Below, in pieces: positions 21,805 to 33,004 of a DNA stretch of 64,000 nt. The translations under genes and the position numbers were made by a program. Positions within the stretch are counted from its first letter, which is position 1. Each line of letters opens with the position of its first letter. Source of the DNA: Arion vulgaris (taxonomy: Eukaryota; Mollusca; Gastropoda; Stylommatophora; Arionidae); the NCBI GenBank assembly GCA_020796225.1, contig CM036755.1, positions 83,895,803 through 83,959,802 of the forward strand. Reading direction: 5' to 3'. A model generated the notes under the pieces. The model did no database searches. It worked only from the letters and a program-made list of their open reading frames with translations, and was not told the DNA's origin.

Positions 21805-21985
21805 TTACATCCAAGCTTAAAGTTGTTCACGTGCTGACAAGCTGTATGACTAAATCCAAGCTTAAAGTTGTTCACTTGCTGACAAGCTGTATGGCTACAT
21901 CCAAGCTTAAAGTTGTTCACGTGCTGACAAGCTGTATGACTAAATCCAAGCTTAAAGTTGTTCACGTGCTGACAAGCTGTATGGC
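21805..21985. repeat. 45-bp tandem repeat, 4 copies
   Basis: The monomer is TCCAAGCTTAAAGTTGTTCA, CGTGCTGACAAGCTGTATGA, CTAAA. Because 45 is a multiple of 3, both strands show 15-residue repeated ORFs, which I regard as by-products. It lies just upstream of the family-A element. Confidence 0.95.
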
Positions 21986-22049
21986 TGAGGATAGAATCAG
22001 TCGCTAACGTGAAACGGGATTTCTGGCCGTGCTACGGAGTATCGTGCAC

Positions 22050-24385
22050 TAGCGCCAGAACCCGTCATAGCAAAGACGCAGTGTTCAGTGTTACCAACGG
22101 ATATGGATACATCAAAAGGTATGATCGTGTCTGTCTTAGGTACACGTAGGAGAAGAGGGCGAAGAAAGAAAAATCGAGCAGGAGCTAGAAAGAGAAAGCT
22201 AAAATGTGATAGATTGGGTCACCACCACGTTCGAATACTGTACTGGAATTGCGCCGGCGTGAGACAAAAGTGTCCCATCTTGGACAAACTTCTTTACGGT
22301 GCTGACGTTGTTGCATTACAAGAGACCAACTTGGGTACTGGTACAATTCAAGCCCCTGGATTTCATGTATTCTACAACAGAAAACATCTTGGACAGGTTA
22401 TCTTTGTAAGCAATAACTTGCATGCGTCTGAAGTAGATGTATCGGGATGGAATTGCGATGACTTGCAATTACATGCTGTTAGAATACAGACATCAACACC
22501 CCTCGTTATTGTCAATGTATATGCATGTAACGGGAGAGTAGATGCCTCCAGGTGGCAAGGAATATTCGAACAGGATGAAAGCAATATCCTCTTTTGTGGT
22601 GATTTCAATGCCAGAGGACAACAGTGGGGTAATATCATTACCAATCGACAGGGAAAGGAATTGGAGGATACATTGGTCACAACAGATTTGGTGTGCCTTA
22701 ATACAGGTCAAGCAACCAGGCTGACTAAATGACCGGGCGATTCAGATGCGGCAATCGACCTGGCACTGGTTTCATCCGCCCTTTCTCCCTACTGTAGATG
22801 TGATGTCTTGGGATACCATGGTAGTGATCACTGCCCATGCGTTGTCTTTATCGAGAGGCGCCGATCGAGTAGAAGTCGGATTACGTCGAAAGCTTTCACG
22901 TATGACAACGCAGCTCGAGACACGATTGGTAAAATTCGACATGCCAAGCCCCAAGTATCTCATCGGGTGCGGAAGAATATAACACAGCCACTGTGGTGGA
23001 ATGGGGAGATTGATACCATTTGGCGCACCAAAAGAAGATCGGTTAATGCATGGCAAAAGGCACACCGAGCAGCCACAGCTTTGTCTGAGCATATCTTGGA
23101 GTTGAAAGTGGACATGGATGTGAAAATGGCACATTTTAAGATTTGTGCTAACCAAGCAAAGTTAGCTATGTGTGAAGAATTGTGTGTACAAAGGTTTTCC
23201 GATAGCTCCCTCTAGAAATTTTGGCGGTTTCACCAGGCCATGGACGGCACGCCACACAGACGTATCTACCAGATTTTCAAGATCACGATCTGGTGTGGAG
23301 GAAAACTGACGAAGATAAAGGAATGGCATTTCTGGAACATTTTATTCAACAGACGAATCGAAATGATAGGGAGATAAGCAAGACTCAATATCATTTCACT
23401 GCTATCGGAGCAATGTGTCGACACGGAGTGGAATGACGATCTTGAATTCACGAGTGATGAAATACGTGCAATGCTTAAGAGATCACACAACACTGCACCA
23501 GGCCCCGATGGTATCCAATACAGTGACATAAGCAGGATATCGGACGAAGACATGAATGAGCTTAGTAAAGAATTAAACACTAGTTTAAAAAATGGCGAGA
23601 TCAGGGAGGAATGGCTTCACAATTATTTAATACCACTAGAAAAACCTAACAAAAATCACAAACACATAAGCGGTTTTAGAATAATTGCAATGCAGAACAC
23701 AGTGGGCAAGCTTCTGGAAATGTTAGTGGCACGCAGACTCTATCAGGATTTGAAGGAACGTCGCATGTTTCTTTCCACCCTCGACGGATACAGGCGGAAT
23801 ATATAAACTTGGTGTAATGCATCGATCTTTTCCTATGACGACTTTGAAGGTTTCCAGGCTGTTGTACTAAATCTCGAGGATGCTTACAACAAAGTTCCAA
23901 TCACATACCTTATACAAAGGCTCACGCTATTCAAAATCGATACATTGCTCACAAGATGGATTGCAAGGGCCCTGTTCGAGAGAAAAGTGGCACTCAGGTG
24001 TGGTAATTTGTAGTATGTGCCGGCAAAAATTTCACCAAGCCTACCCCAGGGGTCCCCACTACCTCCAAGACTATTGAATGTATTCACCATAATGATTGCG
24101 AAGCAGCAATTATCTTGCAGAGGACGAACACTGTCATTTGCAGACGACATCATGATGTACAGGCAGGGGAGAAACAGGGATGAAATTGCTAATAAACTCC
24201 AGGAAGAACTGAACCGCATAATGGCCTGGTGTGATGTTTCTGGTGCAACCATAAACCATACCAAAGCTGTGCTATCATGGTTCTCCTAAATAATCACATT
24301 GTGAAGTCTGACACACCACATGTCACTTTAAATGGACATACTCTCACCCGAACAGCATCTATGAGTTATTTGGGTATGGACATCA
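22050..24385 (+). pseudogene. Family-A non-LTR element, 5' part: endonuclease and RT
   Basis: The ORF opens at 22088 with a basic leader (RRRRGRRKKNRAGARKRK). An APE endonuclease follows: ILYWNCAGVRQ, VVALQETNL, LFCGDFNARGQQW, and after a stop at about 22730, DAAIDLALVS and LGYHGSDHCP. RT follows: APGPDGIQY, IPLEKPNKN, GFRIIAMQNTVGKLLE, then NLEDAYNKV (motif A, with Asn where Asp is expected), LPQGSPLPPRLLN and SFADDIMMYRQG (motif C). Stops and frameshifts occur near 22732, 23217, 23438, 23805 and 24010. The reading is cut at about 24385 by the nested family-B element and resumes at 26175. The lost motif-A Asp argues that this copy cannot polymerise. Confidence 0.9.
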
Positions 24386-24389
24386 GAGA

Positions 24390-26165
24390 AAAAGGTCTTA
24401 CTGCGTCATGGGGTACCTCAGAGTGGAGTTATGTCTCCAACTCTCTTCATTGACTACATCAACGACCTAGTAAAGGATCTGCCAGCAGGAGTGAAGGTCG
24501 CTCTATATGCAGACGATGTAGTGCTATGGTGCGCAGACGAACACACAACATCTGCAACTAGTAGACTACAGCGAGCAGCAGATAAACTTATGGAATGGGC
24601 AGAGAAATGGTACGTTACAATCAACACAGACAAAACCTCCACAACACTGTTCTCCCTCTCCCCCAGTGACAAAGCAGCCAACATACACTTAGGAACCACC
24701 CCAATACAAAAAGAAAGCAATCCAACTTATCTAGGGATCACATTTATTAAACGACTCACATGGAACAAGCATATAGAAAACACAGAAGGAAAGGCCAGAC
24801 GAAAAATTGGAATACTCAGAAAACTGGCAGGTACCAACTGTGGAGCTAATGAACACACACTTAAGAATGTCTATAGCGGAACAATTAGACCCCACCTAGA
24901 GTTCGGCTCAACAGCATGGGCTACAGCTGCTAAAAAACACCTGCAGACATTGGACAGAGTGCAAAATCAAGCACTCAGGATTATCACCAGAGCCATGAAA
25001 TCTACAACTATCACAGAGATGCATAAAACCACTGGAGTACAAGCCCTGGCTTACAGAAGGGAAACCAAAAATATGATCCAGATGGAGAAATACACCAGTA
25101 TGCACTTGTATCCAATGAAAGCAAGAATAAATGATTTGGCACTTGGACGACTAAAACGCAGCAGCTTTGTCCATCGGGGAAAGCGACTAAAAAGACAGTA
25201 TCAAGATGACCTACCAATGCACACAACACCACCGATACCTAGTCTCGACCCTGTCCCCTGGCAACAAGTTAGCGATAGAGCAAAAATCATCACAACAATT
25301 AGTGGAGTCACAGCTGGAAAAATACACAATGACCTGCAGAAGAGAAAAGCTATTATGTGCATGATCCAAGAAAACTACACTAAACAATCATGGATCCACG
25401 CCTACACCGATGGATCTGCAACAGATCCAATCAAGAACGGAGGGGCTGGTATCTATATTACATATCCCAACAATCACACCGAAACAAAGTACATGCCAAC
25501 TGGTAAATTTTGTTCAAACTACACTGCATAGGTTCAAGCACTATTACAGGCCGCAATGATGATCAATAATTCCAACTCTGACTGCCAACAAGTGGTATTT
25601 TCACAGATGCACTATCTGTTTTGCAAGCCCTACAGAGTAACCATCCATCTCTGAGAAAAGAGCTCAGCAAGATCTCTACCAACATAATAGTCACACTTCA
25701 GTGGGTACCATAACACTGCGGAGTGCAAAGTAACGAGAAGGCAGACAAACTTGCTAATAAGGGAGCAGAATGTGAACAAATAGATAATGAAATCACGTAC
25801 TTTGACAAAAAAGAGCTATCATGGACATTAGAAAAGAACCTAAACCATCCAACGATGACTACCACACACTTGACAGACAAGGACAGACTATCATTTTCCG
25901 ACTCAGGATAGGCCATAACAGACTGAACAAACACCTACACAGGCTAAGATTGTCCCCAACCCCTCTGTGCGCCTGTGGCTCCGCTGAACAAACCACAGAA
26001 AAAGTCCTGCAAGACTGTCCCCTGTATGTCCTGCCAAGAAAGGAATGCTGGCCCCACAACACTACATTCAAAACTACATGGCACTAGAGATGAGCTCCAA
26101 ACAACAGTAGATTTCATCATAAAAACGCGTCTAACGGTATAATCATCAAAAAAGCGATCGCAAAG
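24390..26165 (+). pseudogene. Family-B non-LTR element, 5'-truncated, nested in family A
   Basis: Begins inside RT at LRHGVPQSG, then MSPTLFIDYINDL, LYADDVVLW (intact YADD motif C, 24501-24527), TYLGITF, a thumb region to about 25250, and RNase H starting WIHAYTDGSATD (about 25393). A stop at 25530 breaks the RNase H; WVP-HCG and NEKADKLANKG follow at 25705-25760 in another frame. The C-terminal zinc-knuckle-like CACGSAEQTTEKVLQDCPL is near 25970. The 366-codon ORF 24431-25531 is the longest element ORF in the window. Similar TATTTGG sequences at 24368 and 26174 may be the target duplication. Confidence 0.9.
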
Positions 26166-26174
26166 AAGAAGTTA

Positions 26175-27490
26175 TTTGGATGTATAATTTGTTCGCAGTC
26201 TATGCTTTAGGGACCATATCGACCAAGTTATTGCCAAGGCTCGCAACGCACTATCCGCACTGAGAATCATGGCGGCTGCTAACATTGAGCAACGCCTTCT
26301 TGTGCTCTTGTACCAAGGTATTGTTCTGTCATGTATAGAATATGCATGCGCTATCCTAACAATTAGTCCTACGCAAACAGTGAGACTGGAAAGAATTCAG
26401 AATATGGATATGCACATCATTCTGGGATGCACCAAAGATACACCAGGAGTGTCAATGCGATTCCTTCTTGATCTCCCAACTATTGCTAACAGAATTGAAA
26501 CTTGGAGGGTTTGATCATATCTAAGAATCAATGCAAACAAGGAACATCTTCTCCATGCAGAACTCATTAAGGACAAAGGGTGTAGACTCAAGAGAGGCAG
26601 ATCATGGATGAGTCAGGCGGAAGATACGCTTAGGAAAATATGTGATCCTTCCGGAATTGAAACAGGAGAAGAATGGATTGCTGTACCACCTCAATTTCAG
26701 ACAGCTTTCACAGTTAGCCTATCTATTAAGAAAAACTGCGAACAAAATAATCTATCACTGCTAAACGTGGAGGTGGAGGCTCTCTTGAATAACGTCATCA
26801 ATGATACAGATGTGGTTATTTACAACGATGGTTCAGTCATTCGCCAACAACGCTGTACGTGAGCTTTTTCAGCACGCTCAGGAGGAAAAATAATAAGAGA
26901 GGCCAGTGGGACCTACGCAACAACCACAAGTAGCTTGACAATGGTGGTTCGGGCGGTTACGGAGGCGGGGAACTGGTTGGAATCTCGCAACTACTCTCGT
27001 GTTTTCATACTCAGTGACTCCATGAGCATGATTCGTAAAGCCGAATCAGGTATGGTGAGACACAGCTGGGTGGAGGTACTGGTACAGACAATGATCAGAG
27101 AAATCACCTTCATTTTTGTCCCTGGTCACGCAGGAGTTAGGGGTAATGAACGAGCTGATAGATTGGCTGGCTTCGCTACAATATCAGAGGAAGCTGCCAT
27201 GGATCGAAGTGACATTCTTCACGCATTGAGAGAGTCTTTCCGAGCACATGAGTTTCAGGGCTGTGAATCCCACTCGCTAACCGGATTGAAAGAGATGGGT
27301 GTCAATATTGGTGCAGCCCGAAAAGAACGACATATTAAATATGCAAAGAGATTGATTAATCAACATCGAACTGGTGTGCTGGGTCGCTGGACGCTTCTGT
27401 GTTTGCTGAGGCGGGGATCAGAGCACCTATGGACATGTCCGGAGTGCTATGATGATAGTCCTCATATAACTGATTTTGCGTCTGCGCTTT
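26175..27490 (+). pseudogene. Family-A element, 3' part: RT thumb and RNase H
   Basis: Continues the element interrupted at 24385: DHIDQVIAKARNALSALR, EYACAILTISP, HIILGCTKDTPGVSM. A linker and RNase H follow: VVIYNDGSV (Asp), an RNase H middle with Glu not clearly visible because of a stop at 26861, FILSDSMSM (Asp) and VPGHAGVRGNERADRLAG (Asp). The C-terminus ends with HLWTCPECYDD, a CxxC-type zinc motif. Stops occur near 26514 and 26861. Together with 22050-24385 this is a nearly full-length EN-RT-RNase H element, of the kind found in the I group of non-LTR elements. Confidence 0.88.
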
Positions 27491-27859
27491 GCTCATTGTC
27501 CTTGTTTGGCTCTGGTAACATAGTAGGTATGAAAATGCGGACAAAAATACTGACCAAGGTGTAAAAAGAAGGAGGATCCATGCTGATGCTGGTTCCAGAA
27601 AGTGACAGATCTCTTTAGTTCATTTGGTGCAACGAACGTGTACGACAGGAACTAAAGGATATCACTATTGTCCGTCTGTATAAGCGCAAATGCAAACTCC
27701 AGGTCTGCAGTGATTACAGGGGTGTCTCCCTCCGGTCAACTGATGGCAAGATACTGGCCAGAGTCCTCCTCAATCGCTTTATGGGTCATATGGAACAGGA
27801 CATACTCACTGAGACCCAATGTTGCTTTAAAACGGGACACGGAACAGCAGACATGATAT

Positions 27860-28012
27860 TTGTAGCTCGTCAACAACATGAGAAATGTAGCTCGTCAACA
27901 ACATGAGAAATGTAGCTCGTCAACAACATGAGAAATGTAGCTCGTCAACAACATGAGAAATGTAGCTCGTCAACAACATGAGAAATGTAGCTCGTCAACA
28001 ACATGAGAAATG
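27860..28012. repeat. 25-bp minisatellite inside RT coding sequence, 6 copies
   Basis: Exact copies of TGTAGCTCGTCAACAACATG plus AGAAA. One copy corresponds to the RT codons V-A-R-Q-Q-H-E-K between the GTADMIF and CQEQN segments, so the array expanded from that site. Copies are near-identical, so the expansion is recent relative to the decay of the element. Confidence 0.96.
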
Positions 28013-28483
28013 TCAAGAACAGAATTGCAACTACTACATGGTCTTTGTTGATTTCATGAATGCGTTCCACACGGTCAAAAGAGAGGATCTATGGAACACC
28101 ATGAAAAATATGGATGTCCAATGAAATTCATTAAGATCGTCAAACAGTTTCACGAGTGCATGATGGCTCATTAACTTGATGAAAGTGAGTTATCGAAGGT
28201 CTTCCATGTCACAAACAGAGTTGTGTACTAGCCGCAAAACTCGTCAGTGTGATGTTTGCTGCCATGCTCATGGATGTCTTTTAGGACGGCAATGAACAAG
28301 GAGTAAAGATTGCATACAGTAAAGACGGTAACCTGTTCTGTTCTGTCTTAGGAGGTTAAATCCTCCTCCAAGCTAAAATACAAGAATCAACCATCTTAAA
28401 CCTGTTCTTTGGTGATTTGCTGCTGCCTATTCATAATCAATACAGAGGAGAAACATACATGGACACGTTCTCCATGGTCTGTT

Positions 28484-28520
28484 ATATGTTATGTTATGTT
28501 ATGTGATGTTATGTTATGCG
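28484..28520. repeat. ATGTT microsatellite
   Basis: About seven imperfect ATGTT units (GTTATATGTTATGTTATGTT, then ATGTGATGTTATGTTATGCG) within the decayed family-C RT. Confidence 0.85.
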
Positions 28521-29021
28521 ATCAACGTCATGGCACATATGGCATTCTCATTCGTGCTCTGTCAACCGCTGCAGCAGCCATCCCAAAGTCAATCTGCACA
28601 CCGTACACATGAGAAGTTGATTACTATATCTTCTCTCTCTACCACGAAGACGACACTGTCTGGTATGTTGTGGTCTGTGATATGTTTAGCCTTACCATTA
28701 ACACCAAGAAAACAGATGTCATGTTCCAGCCCGCCCCTAGATAGCAGTACGATGACACAGTCATCAATATTAAACACAATATTAAGTCGTAGATAGTTTT
28801 GACAGAGAGCATGTTCGAAGAGAATTGTGTCGAATGTTTGAGTTGATGAGTTGAAAGAAACAATGTCAGTAAGGAAATTAAAGATGGGGCTTAGAAAGAA
28901 CAGCGACATCGATGTATCAAATCTACATTATGGAGAGCTGGGGAAGGGGGAGATTTGGCTTCAAATTTAGAAAATAAGACAGTGAAAGAAACCATATCTT
29001 TGAGAATCCGCATCTAGTTTG

Positions 29022-29117
29022 TTATGAGAAGTAAATATTTGCGTGAAGTTAGAGAAATGCGTCGAAAAAGCTATCACATTGTGTATTTAGACGGAACATG
29101 GATTAATAATCACCAAA
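29022..29117 (+). pseudogene. DDE-type transposase fragment
   Basis: In frame: MRSKYLREVREMRRK, then HIVYLDGTWINNHQT. The pattern IVYLDETWxNxHxT is the first catalytic Asp region of a widespread invertebrate DDE transposase group (recognised from memory). Here Glu after the Asp is Gly. Only about 32 codons remain. It joins directly to the 5' end of the family-A fragment at 29118, so it was probably the target of that insertion, or the two were fused by deletion. Confidence 0.65.
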
Positions 29118-30490
29118 CCAAGTCAAGGCTGACCTACCCCGTGTAATCGTTGATGAACATACCATCGAGCGCAGAGACAGGTTGTGCTTTCTTGGAATAA
29201 CCTTTGATCGTAGTCTATCTTTCAAACATCATATTGAACAGACGATACAACGGTGCAAGCGTGGTCTTGCTGCTCTCAAAGTTATGGTGGCCGCACACCT
29301 TGAGCAGAGACTGCTTGCCGTTTTGTTCGATCGGCTGGTTATGTCAGTGGTAGATTACGGACTCAGAATTCTTACCATATCAAGATCACAATGGGAACGA
29401 CTCGAACGGGTTCGGAATGAAGGTATGCGTATAGTCCTGGGCTGCACTAGAGATACCTGATTGTGAAGATGAGAAATATGCTTGGCCTTCTGTCACTACG
29501 CTCCCGTCATGCAATCGCCCAAACCAAGGCATATATGCGGGTTACTTCGGATAAGAGACATCCACTACACAAGAACACTAATGATGTTAAGGGTACGAGA
29601 ATCAAGCGTGGCATGTCGTGGATGACCCAGGCTGAGAGAAACTTTGGCCAGGTGATTACGGTTGCGACCCTACCAAAAGGGAAGAATGGATCCCAACAGA
29701 TGGTAGCATGATCAAATATCTCAACGTTATCATTACTCTTGGAAGAGAATGTAGAGATTGGGGCAACATGAAGGCTGATCTCGCAGTTAAGCAACTGATA
29801 GAAGATAATGCAAGGGATGATGATGTTGTTGTATATACCGATGGGTCGGTTCAACGTGGTGAGAAATCCGGCTGGGGTTTCTTGGCTACTGCGCATGGTA
29901 GGGTTGTTGCAGAGCGAAGTGGGGCATACAGGACAACTACTTCTAGTATGAGGATGGAGGTTGAGGCCGTTACTGCTGCCCTCCATTGGATCTCTGGGAC
30001 TTCATTTACTGGGGCAGTTGTTGTATCTGACTCTCAGTCGATGCTTCACAAGATCCATAAGTGCAGGTTTCGGTATGAGCGGATGTCGTCTATAGAAGTT
30101 TCTAGCCTCCAGTGGCTTACGTGGATATACTGTCCTGGGCATGTGGTTGTTTGCGGTAATGAGAGAGCGGACAGGTTTGCATCAACAGCATCGCTTGTTG
30201 GGGAGTTGAAGATGGATAAGGGGGATGTTCTTCGGTCTCTTCGCGACTGTCTGTTGGATGAGGACACTAAAATTGATGTTGAATCGATCAAGCGATTTAA
30301 ACAGTTTGGAGTTACCCGTTGTTCAAGTCAAACTGGATGCCTGAGAGGCAGAGTGGGAGGTGTGTTTAATCAGCGAGCCACGGTAACCATCAGTATGCAT
30401 ACTCTTCGATACCTGTTGGAGGAGACTGAGCACCTATGGGTCTGCCGGGAGTGCAATGACGTCAGTTTAGTAACCAATAACCAATTAAAT
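29118..30490 (+). pseudogene. Family-A element fragment: RT thumb plus complete RNase H
   Basis: Reads RLTYPRVIVDEHTIERRDRL, LGITFDRSLSFKHHIEQTIQ, YGLRILTISRSQW, VLGCTRDT, then a linker. From 29708 an uninterrupted RNase H follows: VVVYTDGSVQRG (Asp), SSMRMEVEAV (Glu), VVVSDSQSM (Asp), CPGHVVVCGNERADRFAS (Asp). All four acidic residues are in place. The C-terminal HLWVCRECND (CxxC) follows. The 3' end is GTTTAGTAACCAATAAC. 5'-truncated. This is the best-preserved RNase H in the window, and the fragments at 2279-2688 and 38071-38536 are truncated relatives. Confidence 0.9.
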
Positions 30491-30495
30491 ACAAG

Positions 30496-31230
30496 CGTTT
30501 CTTTAGCGGACAACTATGCTTACCTTGGTAGCACCTTATCCAGATCGACAAACATAGACTCTGAGGTCAACATTAAGATATCCAAACAAGTGCTGCGTTC
30601 GGAAGGCTGTGTGTTACTGTGTGAGAGCGGAACGGGATAAGCGTAACCCCAAAACTGAAAGTTTACCGGCCCATAGTGCTAACCACTCTGATGTACGCCA
30701 GCGAGACATGGACAATGTATAGCAGACACGCAAGAAAAATAAATCACTTCCACACAAGCTGTCTACGCAGACAACTAAATATAAACTGGCAGGACAAAAA
30801 TTCCAGATACCAAAGTTCTCATAAGAGTAAAGATCCCAAGCGTCAACACCCTGTTACAGAAGGCTCAAGTGAAAAGAGCCGGTCACGATGCTCTGATGAC
30901 TGATAAACGCACCACAAAACAGCTGATGTATGGCAAGCTCGAATGGAGCAGACGTTCTGCTGGTGGACAGAAAAAACCACTTTAAAGACACTCTTAACAT
31001 GTTTCTGAAATGCTTCGATAAAGAAACCACGTTCTGGGAATCTCTTGCACAAGATATCCAAATGTGGCGCTGTAACAACATGAGAGGATTTCGCATAGAT
31101 GTGTCGTTGAAGCATAGAGAAAACGATCTGAACAAAAACAACAGAACACACTACACCCACATGTCTAACCTCGTTCATGTATGCCCGACCTGTGGTAGGG
31201 AAGTGCGTTTTGGGATTTAACTCTACAGTC
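30496..31230 (+). pseudogene. Family-C non-LTR element, C-terminal part
   Basis: Reads YAYLGSTLSRSTNIDSEVN, then in shifting frames LTTLMYASETWTMYSRHARK, FHTSCLRRQLNI, LMYGKLEWSRRSAGGQKK, FWESLAQDIQMWR and VHVCPTCGREVRFG. The last is a zinc-finger-like CPTCG motif, whose second half (LYSHLRTHQR) has been amplified into the 62-bp array that follows. It completes the element begun at 27580 and is split from it by 28800-30495. Confidence 0.85.
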
Positions 31231-31878
31231 ACCTCCGAACACACCAGAGAAGTACAGCAGCCCTTTGAGTTTGAGGATTGTACACTACAGTCACCTCCGG
31301 ACACACCAGAGAGGTACAGCAGCCCTTTGAGTTTGAGGATTGTACTCTACAGTCACCTCCGGACACACCAGAGAGGTACAGCAGCCCTTTGAGTTTGAGG
31401 ATTGTACTCTACAGTCACCTCCGGACACAACAGAGAGGTACAGCAGCCCTTTGTGTTTGAGGATTGTACTCTACAGTCACCTCCGGACACACCAGAGAGG
31501 TACAGCAGCCCTTTGTGTTTGAGGATTGAACTATACAGTCACCTCCGGACACACCAGAGAGGTACAGCAGCCCTTTGTGTTTGAGGATTGTACTCTACAG
31601 TCACCTCCGGACACACCAGAGAGGTACAGCAGCCCTTTGTGTTTGAGGATTGTACTCTACAGTCACCTCCGGACACACCAGAGAGGTACAGCAGCCCTTT
31701 GTGTTTGAGGATTGTACTCTACAGTCACCTCCGGACACACCAGAGAGGTACAGCAGCGCTTTGTGTTTGAGGATTGTACTCTACAGTCACCTCCGCACAC
31801 ACTAGAGAGGTACAGCAGCCCTTTGTGTTTGAGGATTGTACTCTACAGTCACCTCCGGACACACCAGAGAGGTGCAGC
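31221..31878. repeat. 62-bp minisatellite derived from an RT zinc-finger segment
   Basis: About 10.6 copies of TCTACAGTCACCTCCGGACA, CACCAGAGAGGTACAGCAGC, CCTTTGAGTTTGAGGATTGT, AC. One frame of each unit reads LYSHLRTHQRGTAAL, the expected completion of the CPTCG finger just upstream, so the array grew from element coding DNA. A GAGTTT to GTGTTT change separates the first three units from later ones. Confidence 0.96.
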
Positions 31879-32990
31879 AGCAACCGTCTGTGGCTGTTGT
31901 CATCATTTCTGCCATGGACAACTATTTGTTTATATAATGAGCCCCAGCCGGTTCTACGGAGTTCATACACCGTTGACTGTTCCTCTAGCAGATCAGGCAA
32001 GAAAATACGCATACAAAAGAAGAGGTAGAGGAGAAAAGAGAATCGGACGTAAGAGACGACCAGGACAGAGATGGTTTAGAAGAAAGACAGATCGACTTGT
32101 CCTCAACTATCTTCGTATTGGCTACTGTTGTAGCTACTGGCCATTGAAAGGAACATGGAACAATGCTGGCAGGTTTGTTTATGATGTTTCTGAGGGCTTC
32201 CAATCCATGCAAGAGACTGTTGTTGTGGTTATCGACTTGAAGAATTTTTCATAACAAGGTATAGATTCGTTGCTAAAGTGCGAGATTAATCACCTTGGCT
32301 GGTGAACTGCTTCTTTAATAGAGAAAATCGTTGCACTTCGTTTAGGAACATGGCCTTCGGATACTGCACGTATATGCCCGGGATTACCCCAGGGTTCTTC
32401 TCTATCTCCCATGTTGTTTAATATTTGCACAGCAAATGTAGCTAAAATTCAGCCAACCGGGTTGTGTCGGATATTTACTTTTGCAGAGGACATCTTAATA
32501 TATAAGACTGGGCCAGATAGATGAGAGATGGTTGAAGATATTGAGAAAATATTGTATATCATCTAGCGTTAGTGTAGAATGTAGATAGTCTCACCATCAG
32601 GCCAATCATTACAAAGTCGTGTATGTTGTGGTGTTCTTTGAATAATTCCATAGTCAAGGCTGAACTATGCGGAGTCACCTTTGATACAGTCCATCAAGCG
32701 CCGTGACAGGCTGCACTATCTTGAAATAACTTTTGATCGCAATCAATCTTTCAAACACCATGTTGAACAAACGATGCAACGTTGCAAGTGCGGTTTTACG
32801 GCTCTCAAGGTTATGATAGCCGTACACCATGCGCAGAGACTACGTGTCCTTTTGTTCGATTATCTTGTTATGTCCGTGGTAGGCTCAGCATTCTCGCGAT
32901 ATCACAATGTGAACGACTCAAACGTTTTTAGAATGACGTCATGCGTATAGTCCTCAACTGAACTACAGATACCCCTAGAGAGACCTGCAA
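31879..32990 (+). pseudogene. Family-A related fragment with internal deletion
   Basis: Begins with a basic stretch (KRRGRGEKRIGRKRRPGQRW) like the family-A N-terminal leader, then YDVSEGFQSMQETVVVVIDL (RT motif A, Asp present), LPQGSSLSPMLFNICTAN, FAEDILIYKTG (motif C with Glu for the first Asp of FADD), then FDRNQSFKHHVEQTMQRC and thumb remains. The endonuclease and the RT fingers are missing, so the leader appears joined to the palm by deletion. Ends near 32990 where the opposite-strand family-B fragment starts. Confidence 0.8.
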
Positions 32991-33004
32991 GCGTGATCTT
33001 CTTC

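Larger units (their letters stand above)
27580..28800 (+). pseudogene. Family-C non-LTR RT, 5' part
   Basis: Reads ELKDITIVRLYKRKCKLQV, YRGVSLRSTDGKILARVLLN, ILTETQCCFKTGHGTADMIF, then after a minisatellite CQEQNCNYYMVFVDF and AFHTVKREDLW (motif A, FVDF). The motif-C region near 28400-28440 is decayed. LTINTKKTDVMFQPAP near 28690-28730 marks the end of the palm. Many stops. The element is split here by a transposase and family-A insertion and resumes at 30496. The 25-bp repeat sits between RT motifs and is made of element codons. Confidence 0.85.
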
